Counted from the first letter of the stretch, positions 24,242 to 35,323 are shown. The stretch is 64,000 bases of DNA from an uncultured Pseudokineococcus sp. (GCF_947499845.1 NZ_CANMPM010000016.1:1-64000); one strand, 5' to 3'. Numbers and translations: made by a program. The notes: a model not told the origin generated them from the sequence alone.

Positions 24242-24242
<1 letters not shown>
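23868..24242 (-). CDS. Sterol-carrier-family (SCP-like) protein
   Basis: Protein of 124 residues of the actinobacterial 'sterol carrier' family that habitually follows purL. It has helical [16 protein letters not shown] at the start, then [42 protein letters not shown], which looks like the lipid-cavity strand-turn of SCP-2 folds. The ATG overlaps the purL stop by one base (TGATG), so it is translationally coupled to purL. Why a putative lipid-binding protein travels with a purine enzyme is unknown. Confidence 0.87.
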
Positions 24243-26581
<2,339 letters not shown>

Positions 26582-26587
26582 GGGCGC

Positions 26588-26593
26588 AGGCTA
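26588..26593 (-). promoter_or_regulatory. -10 element for leaderless purL
   Basis: On the minus strand TAGCCT is followed by GCGCCC and the purL ATG, so transcription would begin at or next to the start codon. The same layout recurs ahead of many genes in this window. Confidence 0.6.
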
Positions 26594-26695
26594 CCGAGGC
26601 GCCGGGGCCCTCCCGCCCGCGCCGGAGGGCCGCGGTGACGCTCCGGGCCGCGTCGACGGCTCAGGTCGCGCGGACGACGTGCCGAGGACACCGGT

Positions 26696-27577
26696 GTGGA
26701 GGGCATCAGCGGCATCACCGCGCGCATGGCCGGCATCCAGGCGCAGATCGACGCGCTGGCCGTCGGGGGGCCGGGGCGCGCTGCCGCGCCGGTCGCGGCG
26801 AGCGCCCCCACCTCCAGCGCCGCGTCGTCGTCGGCCTTCTCCGACGCCCTCGCCCAGCAGCTGGGCCAGCAGGCCGGCCCGCAGCAGCCCGGCGGGACCG
26901 CGTCGTCGCTCGCCGCGGCGCTCGGCGCCGGCACGGGCGCAGGTGGCCTCGCCGCGGCACTGGCCGGCGGGACGACGGCGACCGCGGAGCCGGCCTTCAC
27001 GACCACGACGACGAGCCTGTCCTCCGACGGCCTCGCCCAGCTGCTCGCCGCCCTGCCGGGCGCCCGCACCGGGGCCGGCGCGCCGTCGAGCTCGCCGACG
27101 GTCGGCGCCGTCGGTGCGGCGGGGGCGGCGTCGTCCGCGCCGGCCGTCGTCGGGAGGCTCGACGCCAGGGGCGTGCCGCTGGACCTGAAGGCTCACGGCA
27201 ACGGGAAGGTGCCGGAGGGCCAGCTCGTCGAGATCGGCGGCGCCGGGTCGGGCGAGCGCCTGTGGGGCCCGGCCGCGGCCGCGTACGACCGCATGGCCGC
27301 CGCGGCACGGGCCGACGGCGTCACGTGGCGCGTCAACGACAGCTACCGGTCCTACGAGGACCAGGTCTCCATGGCCGCCCGCAAGGGCCTGCGCAGCGAG
27401 GGCGGCCTCGCCGCCGCGCCGGGCACGAGCAGCCACGGCTGGGGGATGGCCGTGGACCTCGGCCTCGACGGCCGCGCCCAGGTGTGGATGCGCGAGAACG
27501 CCGGCCGCTACGGCTTCGCCGAGACCGTCTCCGGCGAGCCCTGGCACTGGGGCTTCCGCCCGACCTCCGCCGCCTGA
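26696..27577 (+). CDS. VanY-like D-Ala-D-Ala carboxypeptidase with flagellar-type N-terminus
   Basis: Protein of 293 residues. The C-terminal third is a peptidase M15/VanY domain with the zinc site: WRVNDSYRSYEDQV, TSSHGWGMAVDLG (SxHxxGxAxD) and EPWHWGF. The first 20 residues, MEGISGITARMAGIQAQIDAL, resemble the start of peptidoglycan hydrolases encoded in actinobacterial flagellar clusters. A long Ala/Gly/Thr-rich middle follows. There is no signal peptide, which would fit export through a flagellar apparatus, but no flagellar gene is in the window. GTG 26696 start. Confidence 0.82.
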   Translation: MEGISGITARMAGIQAQIDALAVGGPGRAAAPVAASAPTSSAASSSAFSDALAQQLGQQAGPQQPGGTASSLAAALGAGTGAGGLAAALAGGTTATAEPAFTTTTTSLSSDGLAQLLAALPGARTGAGAPSSSPTVGAVGAAGAASSAPAVVGRLDARGVPLDLKAHGNGKVPEGQLVEIGGAGSGERLWGPAAAAYDRMAAAARADGVTWRVNDSYRSYEDQVSMAARKGLRSEGGLAAAPGTSSHGWGMAVDLGLDGRAQVWMRENAGRYGFAETVSGEPWHWGFRPTSAA

Positions 27578-27618
27578 CCCGTCCCTCTCGACCGCAACCT
27601 CCCCGGCGGCCCTCACCG

Positions 27619-27636
27619 CACTCTGTCGTCAGAGTG
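27619..27636 (+). terminator. Short hairpin after the VanY-like gene
   Basis: CACTCTG and CAGAGTG enclose TCGT, 42 bp after the stop codon. Plausible terminator or processing hairpin of the VanY-like transcript. Confidence 0.45.
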
Positions 27637-27654
27637 CCCCTGCGCCCGACGTCT

Positions 27655-27765
27655 CCCCGCACGTCGTCGTCGAAGTGCCGTGCAAGTGACCCCCTCGAGG
27701 GCGAAGTGCCGACGACGTGCGGGGAAGGCGGCCCCGCGGAGGCGAGGTGCCGACGACGTGCGGAG
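27655..27765. repeat. Intergenic direct and inverted repeats
   Basis: A 24-bp unit beginning GCGAAGTGCCGACGACGTGC at 27701-27724 recurs at 27742-27765 with two changes. The 15-mer CCCCGCACGTCGTCG (27655-27669) is the exact reverse complement of 27710-27724, so a large hairpin with a 40-bp loop is possible. The CGAAGTGCCG core also occurs at 27671-27680. The region between the VanY-like gene and purQ codes for nothing I recognise. Confidence 0.8.
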
Positions 27766-27774
27766 GGGGCCCGG

Positions 27775-28479
27775 TCAGGAGACGAGCTGGCGCAGCACCG
27801 AGGAGAAGAAGCGCAGGCCGTCGGTGCCGGCCGTGCCGGTGCGCGGGTCGGGGCCGTAGCCGGCCTCGACGGCGTGCTCGGGGTGCGGCATGAGGCCGAC
27901 GACGTTGCCCGCGGCGTTGGCGACGCCGGCGATGTCGCGCGCGCTGCCGTTGGGGTTCCGGCCCCCCTCGGGGACGACGTACCGCAGCGCCACGAGACCC
28001 TCGCCCTCGAGGCGGTCGAGCGTCGCCTCGTCGGCCAGGTAGCCGCCCTCCCCGTTCTTGAGCGGGACGACGACCTCCTCGCCGGAGGCGTACTCGTGGG
28101 TCCACGCGGTCGCGGCGTTCTCCACGCGCAGGCGCTGGTCGGTGCAGACGAAGGTCCGGTGGTCGTTGCGCACGAGGGCCCCGGGCAGCAGGTGCGCCTC
28201 GCAGAGCACCTGGAAGCCGTTGCAGATGCCGAGCACCGGCAGCCCGCCGCGGGCGGCGTCGACGAGCGGCTCCATGACGGGCGCGAACCGGGCGATCGCC
28301 CCGCACCGCAGGTAGTCGCCGTAGGAGAAGCCACCGGGCAGGACGACGGCGTCGACGCCCTTGAGGTCGGCGTCCCCGTGCCAGAGCCGGACGGGCTCGC
28401 CGCCGGCGAGGCGGACGGCGCGCGCGGCGTCCCCGTCGTCGAGGGAGCCGGGGAAGGTGACGACGCCGACGCGGCCCAT
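27775..28479 (-). CDS. purQ: Phosphoribosylformylglycinamidine synthase, glutaminase subunit
   Basis: Class I glutamine amidotransferase that feeds ammonia to PurL. The 234 residues carry [10 protein letters not shown] at the start, the catalytic Cys in [14 protein letters not shown] near residue 85, and the His/Glu of the triad in [13 protein letters not shown] 28479 overlaps the purS stop by one base (TGATG), so purS-purQ is a coupled operon. It is separated from purL by the VanY-like gene on the opposite strand. Confidence 0.95.
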   Translation of the reverse strand: MGRVGVVTFPGSLDDGDAARAVRLAGGEPVRLWHGDADLKGVDAVVLPGGFSYGDYLRCGAIARFAPVMEPLVDAARGGLPVLGICNGFQVLCEAHLLPGALVRNDHRTFVCTDQRLRVENAATAWTHEYASGEEVVVPLKNGEGGYLADEATLDRLEGEGLVALRYVVPEGGRNPNGSARDIAGVANAAGNVVGLMPHPEHAVEAGYGPDPRTGTAGTDGLRFFSSVLRQLVS

Positions 28480-28766
28480 CAGGCGGTCCCGCCGGCGAGC
28501 GTCGTCGTGGCGGCGTCGGCCTCGACGGGGGCGACGCGGACGACGTCCTCGATGACGGGGTTCGAGAGGAGCACCTCGGCCGCGCGGGCGGCCTCCTCGA
28601 GCACCTCGGGCGTCACCTCGCCCTCGACCTCGAGCTCGAAGCGCTTGCCCTGCCGGACGCCGGTGAAGCGCCCGAAGCCGAGGCGCGGCAGCGCGCCCGC
28701 GACGGCCTTGCCCTGGGGGTCCAGGATCTCGGGCTTCGGCATGACCTCGACGACGACGCGACCCAT
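28479..28766 (-). CDS. purS: Phosphoribosylformylglycinamidine synthase, PurS subunit
   Basis: Small bridging subunit of the PurLQS complex that holds glutaminase and synthase together. The 95 residues match the family: [36 protein letters not shown], and [13 protein letters not shown]. Normal length is about 80; a short Ala/Thr tail is extra. TAGCGT sits seven bases before ATG 28766, so this operon head appears leaderless. purQ follows with a one-base overlap. Confidence 0.94.
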   Translation of the reverse strand: MGRVVVEVMPKPEILDPQGKAVAGALPRLGFGRFTGVRQGKRFELEVEGEVTPEVLEEAARAAEVLLSNPVIEDVVRVAPVEADAATTTLAGGTA

Positions 28767-28773
28767 GACGCAG

Positions 28774-28779
28774 ACGCTA
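28774..28779 (-). promoter_or_regulatory. -10 element for leaderless purS-purQ
   Basis: On the minus strand TAGCGT is followed by seven bases and then the purS ATG. No Shine-Dalgarno sequence precedes the start codon. Confidence 0.6.
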
Positions 28780-28864
28780 CCGGGGCGCGGCCGCCGCCCC
28801 CGCCGCCGTCCGTGCTGCGGGAGCAGCGGGCTCGCCGCGGCGCGGTGGGCCCCGGAGGCCGGCG

Positions 28865-29647
28865 TCAGACGCCCGGTACGGGGCCGCCGCGCTCGGCGAG
28901 CATGTCCCGCAGGACGGTGAGCTCGGCCTCCTGGCCGGTCGCCATCGCGTCCGCCAGCGCCCGGACCTCCGGCTCGGAGGCCTCCTGCGCGGCGGCGCGC
29001 GCCATCTCCACGCCCGCGACGTGGTGCGGGATCATGAGCTGCAGGAAGATCCGCGCGGCGTCCTCGCCGTCCGCGGCCGCGAGGGCGTCCATCTGCGCGG
29101 CGCTCGCCATGCCCGGCATGTCGCCGACGGCGCCGAGCCCCTCGGCCGGCACCGCGCCGACGTGCCCCCCGTGGCCTCCCGCCGCGTGGCCCTCGAGCCC
29201 GGACATCCAGGCCATGACCGGCTCGGTGCGCCCCTGGCCGAGGCCCCAGAGCTCCCGCCAGCCGTACATCTGGCCGGCCTGCTGCTGCTGGGTGAGCGCG
29301 ATGTCGAGGGCGAGGGTGCGCACGTCCTCGTCCTCGGCCCGGTCGCGCACGAGGGTCGACATCTGCACGGCCTGCCGGTGGTGGGCCTGCATGTCGAGGG
29401 CGAAGCCCGCGTCGACCGAGCCCGCCGCGGGGGCGGCGCCGCCCCCGGGGCCGTCGGACCCCCAGTGCAGGCCGAGCACGAGGCCGAGGACGACGAGCAG
29501 CCCCGCCGACGCCGCCGCGCCGGCGACGACGACGGCGCGGGTCGCACCCGTGAGGACGCCGTCGCCGCGCGGGCCCCCTCCGAGCCCCTCGTCCGGGCCC
29601 TCCCCGACCGGGCCCTCCCCGCTCTGCCCCGCCTCCGTGGACGTCAG
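28865..29647 (-). CDS. DUF305 membrane-anchored protein, probable CTG start
   Basis: DUF305 proteins are ferritin-like helical bundles of unclear function, often near copper or metal genes. One membrane helix (AVVVAGAAASAGLLVVLGLVL) is followed by two His-rich motifs typical of the family: MQAHHRQAVQMSTLVRD and LMIPHHVAGVEMARAAA, plus a Met/His linker (HAAGGHGGH). No ATG, GTG or TTG exists in frame before the helix. The only start-like codon is CTG at 29647-29645, overlapping the DUF3105 stop as CTGA. With it the protein is 260 residues. An internal GTG would cut through the helix. Confidence 0.78.
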   Translation of the reverse strand: MTSTEAGQSGEGPVGEGPDEGLGGGPRGDGVLTGATRAVVVAGAAASAGLLVVLGLVLGLHWGSDGPGGGAAPAAGSVDAGFALDMQAHHRQAVQMSTLVRDRAEDEDVRTLALDIALTQQQQAGQMYGWRELWGLGQGRTEPVMAWMSGLEGHAAGGHGGHVGAVPAEGLGAVGDMPGMASAAQMDALAAADGEDAARIFLQLMIPHHVAGVEMARAAAQEASEPEVRALADAMATGQEAELTVLRDMLAERGGPVPGV

Positions 29648-30276
29648 GACAGGCCGCCCGTGCAGGCGGCGCCGGGCTCCGGCGTCTGCTCGCCCTGGAC
29701 GTACTGGGCCAGGAAGGGCGCGATGCGCTCGTCCGAGGCGTCCTCGACGGCGAGCTGGGTGCCCCACGCGCTGAGCGTGACGGGGCTCTCCATGCCCGCG
29801 TAGGGGCTGACGAGCGTGTAGTCGTAGGGCTCGGCGGCCGCGACGAGCGCGTCCACCTGGTCCTGGGGCAGCGACGGGTCGTAGGTGATCCAGACCGCGC
29901 CGTGCTCGAGCGAGTGCACCGCGTTCACGTCGGGGACCGGCTCGGAGTAGACGCCGCAGTTCCACCAGACGGCGTTGTGGTCGCCGCCCACCGGGGGCGT
30001 CTGCGCGTAGTCGACCTCGCCCGTCACGTGCTCGCGCCCGAGGTCCTCGAAGGTCTGCACGCCGTCGACCGGCGCCTCGAGGGCGGCCTGCTCGGTCGCC
30101 CGCTGCTCGCGGGTGACGACGAGCACGACGGTCACCGCAGCGACGAGCGCGACGACGATCCCCGCCGTGACGCCGATGATGAGGCCGCGCTGCCGGCGCT
30201 CGCGCCGGGCCTGCTGCTCGCGGAGGGCGGCGGCGCGGGCCGCGCGCTCCTCGCGGGGACGGGTCGGTGAGGCCAC
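29644..30276 (-). CDS. DUF3105 membrane-anchored protein
   Basis: Protein of 210 residues: a basic coiled N-terminus (EERAARAAALREQQARRERRQR), one transmembrane helix (IIGVTAGIVVALVAAVTVVLVV), then the extracytoplasmic DUF3105 domain with YAQTPPVGGDHNAVWWNCGVY, VNAVHSLEHGAVWITY and VTLSAWGTQL. GTG 30276 has GGAG upstream. DUF3105 and DUF305 genes are commonly paired in actinobacteria, as here with a four-base overlap. Conserved His and Cys (GGDH, NCG, SLEHG) suggest metal binding; no function is established. Confidence 0.87.
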   Translation of the reverse strand: MASPTRPREERAARAAALREQQARRERRQRGLIIGVTAGIVVALVAAVTVVLVVTREQRATEQAALEAPVDGVQTFEDLGREHVTGEVDYAQTPPVGGDHNAVWWNCGVYSEPVPDVNAVHSLEHGAVWITYDPSLPQDQVDALVAAAEPYDYTLVSPYAGMESPVTLSAWGTQLAVEDASDERIAPFLAQYVQGEQTPEPGAACTGGLS

Positions 30277-30441
30277 GGGGGTCTCCTCGGCTGGGCTCGA
30301 GCGGGCCGGTGCGCACGGGGCGCGGGCCCCGTCGCGGCCCGCGGCGGACGACCTCCCCATGGTCGCACCACCGGCCCGGCCGCCGGGCGGCCACCCGCTG
30401 CACCGGGTGTGGCCCACGGGGTCCGGTGCCATCGTGGCGGC

Positions 30442-31104
30442 ATGCGCATCACCCATCTGGGCCACTCGACGCTGCTCGTGGAGGCGGGCGGCGCCCGCGT
30501 CCTGCTCGACCCGGGGGCCTTCACCCCCGGCTGGGAGGACGTGCGCGACCTCGACGCCGTCGTCGTCACCCACGCCCACCCCGACCACCTCGACCCGGCC
30601 GAGGGCCGCTTCGAGGCGCTGCGCGACGGCAACCCGCGAGCGCGCGTCCTCGCCGAGCCGCAGACCGCCGCCGACGAGCGCTGGGGCGCCGAGCCGCTGC
30701 CCGCGGGCACGACGACGCGCGTCGCCGGCCTGCCGCTGCGGGCCGTGGGCGGGCAGCACGCCGTCATCCACGAGGACATCCCGCTCGTGGGCAACGTCGG
30801 CGTCCTCCTCGGCGGCGAGGGCAGCGGCGAGCCGGTCCTCTTCCACCCCGGCGACGCCTACGGCGCGGTGCCCGACGGCGTCGAGGTGCTCGCCGCGCCG
30901 CTGACGGCCCCGTGGACCTCGCTCAAGGAGACCGTCGCCTTCGTCCGCGCCGTCTCCCCGCGCGTCGTCGTGCCGATCCACGACGCCGTCGTCTCGGCGG
31001 CGGGCCGGGGGATCTACCTCGCGCAGCTCGACGCCCTGGGCCCCGACGGCGCGCGCGTCCTCGACCTCGCCGGCGCCGGGCCCACCGAGGTGCCGGCCCT
31101 GTGA
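30442..31104 (+). CDS. MBL-fold metallo-hydrolase (UlaG-like)
   Basis: Metallo-beta-lactamase-fold hydrolase of 220 residues. Metal ligands: HLGHSTLLVE at the start, VVTHAHPDHLD (HxHxDH) near residue 53, LFHPGDAYG and VPIHDAVVS later. The short form and HLGHS start are those of UlaG/YtnP-like enzymes acting on small lactones, phosphodiesters or unknown substrates. ATG 30442 is preceded by CATCGT at six bases, a leaderless start. The DUF1990 gene follows with a GTGA overlap. Confidence 0.87.
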   Translation: MRITHLGHSTLLVEAGGARVLLDPGAFTPGWEDVRDLDAVVVTHAHPDHLDPAEGRFEALRDGNPRARVLAEPQTAADERWGAEPLPAGTTTRVAGLPLRAVGGQHAVIHEDIPLVGNVGVLLGGEGSGEPVLFHPGDAYGAVPDGVEVLAAPLTAPWTSLKETVAFVRAVSPRVVVPIHDAVVSAAGRGIYLAQLDALGPDGARVLDLAGAGPTEVPAL

Positions 31105-31628
31105 GCCCCGCCCTCGACCTCGCCACCGCGAGCGCCGGCGACGGCCCCGACGTCTCGGCCGGCTGGAGCCCGGGCTGGCAGGACACGCGGCGCAGCGCCG
31201 TGGTCGGGCCGGCCTCGCCCGGCGGGGCGGCGGGGGCCTTCGCCCGCGCCCGGGCCGGGCTGCTCGGCTGGGAGGTGCAGCGGCTCGCGGGCGTGCGCGT
31301 GCCGCTCTCGACGCCGGACGCCGCGCCCGGCGTCGAGGTGCGCCAGAGCGCCGGGCCGGGCGGGCTGCTCGTCGCCCGCTGCCGGGTGACCGAGGTCGTC
31401 GACGAGCCCGGCCGGGCCGGCTTCACCTACGAGGCCCTCACCCCGCACCCCGAGGAGGGCGAGGAGTCCTTCCTCCTCCAGCGGCTCGGCGACCGGGTCG
31501 TCCTGACGGTCGCCTCGCGCTCGCGGCTCGCCTGGGCGCCCGCCCGCCTGGCGAGCCCCCTGGCCCGCGGCGCCCAGCGCCTCGCCGTCGCGCGGTACCT
31601 GCGCGCGGGGCGGCTCCTCGCCCGCTGA
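31101..31628 (+). CDS. DUF1990 family protein
   Basis: Protein of 175 residues, function unknown. The pattern fits DUF1990: an N-terminal segment ending in WEVQRLAGVRV, a central VARCRVTEVVDEPGRAGFTYEALTPHPEEGEESF with the conserved F-Y-TL-GHPE-like motif, and VASRSRLAWAPARLASPLARGAQRL at the end. The fold is probably START/SRPBCC-like. GTG 31101 overlaps the MBL hydrolase stop as GTGA, so both are translated together. Confidence 0.82.
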   Translation: MSPALDLATASAGDGPDVSAGWSPGWQDTRRSAVVGPASPGGAAGAFARARAGLLGWEVQRLAGVRVPLSTPDAAPGVEVRQSAGPGGLLVARCRVTEVVDEPGRAGFTYEALTPHPEEGEESFLLQRLGDRVVLTVASRSRLAWAPARLASPLARGAQRLAVARYLRAGRLLAR

Positions 31629-31650
31629 CGCCTCCGCCGTCACCCGCCCG

Positions 31651-31671
31651 CCCGCCCCTGACGGGGGCGGG
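31651..31671. terminator. GC-rich hairpin between convergent genes
   Basis: CCCGCCCC and GGGGCGGG enclose TGACG between the ends of the DUF1990 gene and the minus-strand disulfide oxidoreductase. It can serve both directions, though no U-tract is present. Confidence 0.5.
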
Positions 31672-31686
31672 AGGGGGCGGGTCGGG

Positions 31687-33138
31687 TCAGAGGCCGTAGG
31701 CCTCGAGGAGGCGCAGCCAGACCTCGCTGATCGTCGGGTACGGCGGGACGGCGTGCCAGAGCCGGTCCAGCGGCACCTCGCCGGCGACGACGACGGCGGC
31801 CGACTGGCACAGCTCGGCGACGTCCTGCCCGACGAAGGTGACGCCGACGACGACCGAGCGGCTCTCGTCGACGACCATGCACGCCCAGCCGGTGTAGCCG
31901 TCCGCCTGCAGCGACGAGCCGGCGACGGCGATGTCGAGCTCGACGACGCGGACGTCGAGGCCGACGTCGCGGGCCTGCTGCGCCGTCAGGCCGACCGACG
32001 CGACCTCCGGGTCGGTGAAGACGACCTGCGTGACCGCCCGGTGCAGGGCGGTCGTCGCGTGCTTGCTCCAGGGCGCGGGCTCGCCGTCGGCCTCGCCGCG
32101 GGCGCGGGCCGCCACGACGTCGCCGACCGCGCGGGCGGCGTACTTGCCCATGTGCGTCAGCGGCGCGAGGCCCGTGACGTCGCCGGCCGCGTAGAGCCAC
32201 CGGCCGTCGACGCCGCGGACCTGCCCGGCGGCGTCGATGTCGAGGGCCTGGCCCGGCTCGAGGCCGACGGTCTCCAGGCCCAGGTCGCCGGTCTGCGGGC
32301 CGCGGCCGGTCGCGACGAGCAGCTCGTCGCCGACGAGCACCCGGCCGTCGTCGAGGGTGAGGCGCACCTCGCCCTCGTCGCCGTCGCGCTCGACGGAGGA
32401 GGCCCGCGGGCCCATGACGACCTCGACGCCCTCCTCCCGCAGCGCGTCCGCGACGAGCTCGCCCGCGCGGGGCTCGAAGGCCGACAGCACGGCCGACCCC
32501 GCGACGAGCGTGACGTCGGAGCCGAGGCGCCGGTACGCCGTCGCCAGCTCGCTGCCGACGACGCCCGCGCCCAGCACGAGCAGCCGGGGCGGGACCGAGC
32601 GCGACGACGTGGCCTCGCGGCTCGTCCAGCACCTGACGCCGTCCAGCCCGTCGATCGGCGGCGCCTTCGGGGTCGACCCGACGGCCACGACGACGGCCTG
32701 CCGGGCGACGAGCGCCGTCGTGCCGCCGTCCGCGCCGGTGACGACGACGCGGCGCTCGCCGTCGAGCCGGGCCCGGCCGCGCAGCAGCTCGAGCCCCGCG
32801 CCCTCGACCCACTCGACCTGGCTGGAGTCGTCCCAGCCGCTCGTGAAGGAGGTGCGCCGCTCGAGGACGGCCTGCACGTCGACCTCGCCGGTGGCGGCGG
32901 CCGCGGCGCCGGGGACGCGCCGCGCCGCGGCGAGCGCGGCGGTCGGGCGCAGGAGCGCCTTGCTCGGCATGCACGCCCAGTAGGAGCACTCGCCGCCCAC
33001 CAGCTCGTCCTCGACGACGACCACCTCGCCGAGGCCGCCCCGGTGGGCGCGGTCGGCGACGTTCTCTCCCGTCGACCCGCCGCCGATGACGACGACGTCG
33101 ACCTCGCGCTCCTGCGTGCTCGGTGTCTGCTCGCTCAT
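31687..33138 (-). CDS. FAD/NAD(P) disulfide oxidoreductase (lipoamide dehydrogenase/mercuric reductase-like)
   Basis: Class I pyridine nucleotide-disulfide oxidoreductase, 483 residues. It has the FAD-binding VVVIGGGSTGENVA, redox-active Cys pair in GGECSYWACMPSK, NAD-binding LLVLGAGVVGSELA, the second FAD motif WLYAAGDVTG, and the C-terminal HAVPPYPTISE with the active-site His and Glu. ATG 33138 is supported by CATCGT seven bases upstream (leaderless). It has no lipoyl or heavy-metal domain and no E1/E2 neighbours, so substrate is open; mycothiol-, soluble transhydrogenase- or quinone-related roles are possible. Confidence 0.88.
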   Translation of the reverse strand: MSEQTPSTQEREVDVVVIGGGSTGENVADRAHRGGLGEVVVVEDELVGGECSYWACMPSKALLRPTAALAAARRVPGAAAAATGEVDVQAVLERRTSFTSGWDDSSQVEWVEGAGLELLRGRARLDGERRVVVTGADGGTTALVARQAVVVAVGSTPKAPPIDGLDGVRCWTSREATSSRSVPPRLLVLGAGVVGSELATAYRRLGSDVTLVAGSAVLSAFEPRAGELVADALREEGVEVVMGPRASSVERDGDEGEVRLTLDDGRVLVGDELLVATGRGPQTGDLGLETVGLEPGQALDIDAAGQVRGVDGRWLYAAGDVTGLAPLTHMGKYAARAVGDVVAARARGEADGEPAPWSKHATTALHRAVTQVVFTDPEVASVGLTAQQARDVGLDVRVVELDIAVAGSSLQADGYTGWACMVVDESRSVVVGVTFVGQDVAELCQSAAVVVAGEVPLDRLWHAVPPYPTISEVWLRLLEAYGL

Positions 33139-33244
33139 GCGGGCGACGATGCCCCAGCGAGGGCACCCCGGCACCTCGTCGCGCGCGACGGACCCGCTCG
33201 CCGCCGCCGTCCCGGACGCCGTCCGCGGTCGACGCGGGCGCCGG

Positions 33245-34285
33245 TCAGTGCCGGGCGCGCAGGTGCTCGCGGAGCAGGTCGCCGCCGAAGTCGTCGCGCA
33301 GGTGGCGCCAGACGGTGTGCACGTGGTCGGCGCCGTGCTGGGTGTCGTCGAGCTCGAGGAGCAGGCTCGGCGCCCGGACGGCGTAGTAGTGCCCTTCGCC
33401 GCGCTCCAGCGAGCCCAGCCAGGTCAGCTCGACGCCGCCGAGCCCGTCGGCGAGGACCTCCTCCCAGCACGCCGCCGCGTACGCCGCGGGCGCCCGGGCG
33501 AGGTAGCGCTGCACCAGCGCCTCGAGGGAGCGCTGCGCGACCGGCGGCATGTCGCGGTGGGCCAGCCCCCGGGGCAGCGCCCCGGGGTCGGCCACCGGGT
33601 CGGTCCCGGTGAGGACGTCGGCGGGCGCCGTCCCCGACGGCCGCGCGACGGCCAGGCGGTCGCCGTCGAGGGCGGCGAGCACGTCGCGCGCCAGGTCCTC
33701 CTCCGGCCCGAGCAGGCGCCACCCCGCGCGGGGGCCGCGCGGCACGACCGCCGGCTGCGCCCCGACGAAGTGCGGCGTGACGTGCACGCGCGCCTCGACG
33801 AGCGTGACGTGGACCGCGAGGTGGTGGCCGCTGACCCGCCACGCCCACGCCCCGTCGGCGGGGTCGCCCTCGAGCCGCAGCGCGTAGGGGTCGGGGTCGT
33901 CGCGGCCCTCGAGCGAGGCCGGGTCGAGCGGCGTGCCGGCCTCCCGGTGCTCGGCGGCCAGCTGCTGGCGCACCCGCTCGAGCTCCAGCGCCCCGGTGAC
34001 GACGCCGCTGCCGCCGTCGCGGGCGTCGCCCGCCGTGGCGAGCAGCGCCAGCGCGGCCTCGCGCGCGCCGCCCTCGAGGTCGCCGAGCACGAGCCCGGGG
34101 TAGCGCCCGTCGACGTAGGTCCACTCCCGCCGCCGGGGGTCGTCGAGGGTGCCGCCGCGCAGCGCCTCGCGCTGCTCCGGGCCGAGCGCGTCGAGGAGCG
34201 CGCGCGCCGCCCCCGCGGCCGCGCCGGCGCTGGCGGGGTCGACGGGGGGTCCGGCGTCGACGGAGGGGCCGGGAGCGGTGGTCAC
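33245..34285 (-). CDS. DUF3500 family protein
   Basis: Protein of 346 residues of an uncharacterised actinobacterial and planctomycete family. Signatures include WAWRVSGHHLAVHVTLV, VTPHFVGAQPA, LLGPEEDLARDVLAAL, and LLLELDDTQHGADHVHTVWRHLRDDFGGDLLREH, rich in His and Asp that could bind metal. GTG 34285 start; no clear ribosome site. No signal peptide is visible. It stands alone between the oxidoreductase and purC. Confidence 0.8.
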   Translation of the reverse strand: MTTAPGPSVDAGPPVDPASAGAAAGAARALLDALGPEQREALRGGTLDDPRRREWTYVDGRYPGLVLGDLEGGAREAALALLATAGDARDGGSGVVTGALELERVRQQLAAEHREAGTPLDPASLEGRDDPDPYALRLEGDPADGAWAWRVSGHHLAVHVTLVEARVHVTPHFVGAQPAVVPRGPRAGWRLLGPEEDLARDVLAALDGDRLAVARPSGTAPADVLTGTDPVADPGALPRGLAHRDMPPVAQRSLEALVQRYLARAPAAYAAACWEEVLADGLGGVELTWLGSLERGEGHYYAVRAPSLLLELDDTQHGADHVHTVWRHLRDDFGGDLLREHLRARH

Positions 34286-34355
34286 GCCCCACCGTCGCCC
34301 CGGACCGCGCCCACGGCGACCGGGGCGCCCGCCCGGCGCGGGGATGGGCGCCGCC

Positions 34356-35323
34356 TCAGCCCCAGCGCCGCCCGGTGAGCCGCTCGTAGGCCTCGACGTA
34401 GCGCCCGCGCGTGGCCTCGACGACGTCGTCGGGCAGCGGCGGGGGCGGCGCGTCGGCCGCCCGGTCCCACCCGGAGGCGTCCGAGAGCAGCCAGTCGCGC
34501 ACGAACTGCTTGTCGAAGGACGGCTGGGCGCGCCCGGGCGCCCACGCGGCGGCGTCCCAGAAGCGGGAGGAGTCGGGGGTGAGGACCTCGTCGGCCAGCA
34601 CGAGCGCCCCCGGGGCGTCGGCGGAGGCGGCGTCGACGCCGGGCGGCAGCCCGAGCTCGATCTTCGTGTCGGCGAGCAGGACGCCGCGCTCGCGGGCCAC
34701 CTCCTCGCCGAGGGCGTACAGGCGCAGCGTGACGTCGCGCGCGCGCTCGGCGAGGGCGGGGCCCAGCAGGTCGGCGACGACGGCGAAGCTGACGTTCTCG
34801 TCGTGGCCCACGTCGGCCTTGGTCGCCGGCGTGAAGACGGGGCGGTGCAGGCGCGAGCCGTCCTCGAGCCCGTCGGGCAGCTCGACGCCGCACACGGCTC
34901 CCGTGGCCCGGTAGTCGGCGAGGCCGGAGCCGGTGAGGTAGCCGCGGGCCACGCACTCCACGGGCAGCATCTCCAGGCGCCGGCAGCGGACGGCGCGGCC
35001 GGCGACCGCCGCGGGCACGCCCGAGGACGCGTCGTCGGGGCCGACCTCGGCGGACAGGACGTGGTCGGGGACGCCCAGCCCGGCGTCGGCCAGCCGCTCG
35101 AACCACCACAGCGACAGGGCCGTGAGGACGGCGCCCTTGTCGGGGACGGGCGTGGCGAGCACGTGGTCGAAGGCGCTGACGCGGTCGCTGGCGACGACGA
35201 GGAGGTCCCCCTCGCCGGGCGCCGCGGAGGCGGGCTCGTAGAGGTCGCGCACCTTGCCCGAGCGCACGTGGCGCCAGCCGGGCAGCTCGGGCGGCGCGGG
35301 GGCGGAGCCCGGGGCGGCGGCGC

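Noticed and set aside
28865-30403. A 512-codon frame that would make DUF305 much longer
   Set aside because: The first 250 codons lie out of frame within DUF3105 and translate to Arg/Ala-rich noise; DUF305 content begins only after the DUF3105 stop.
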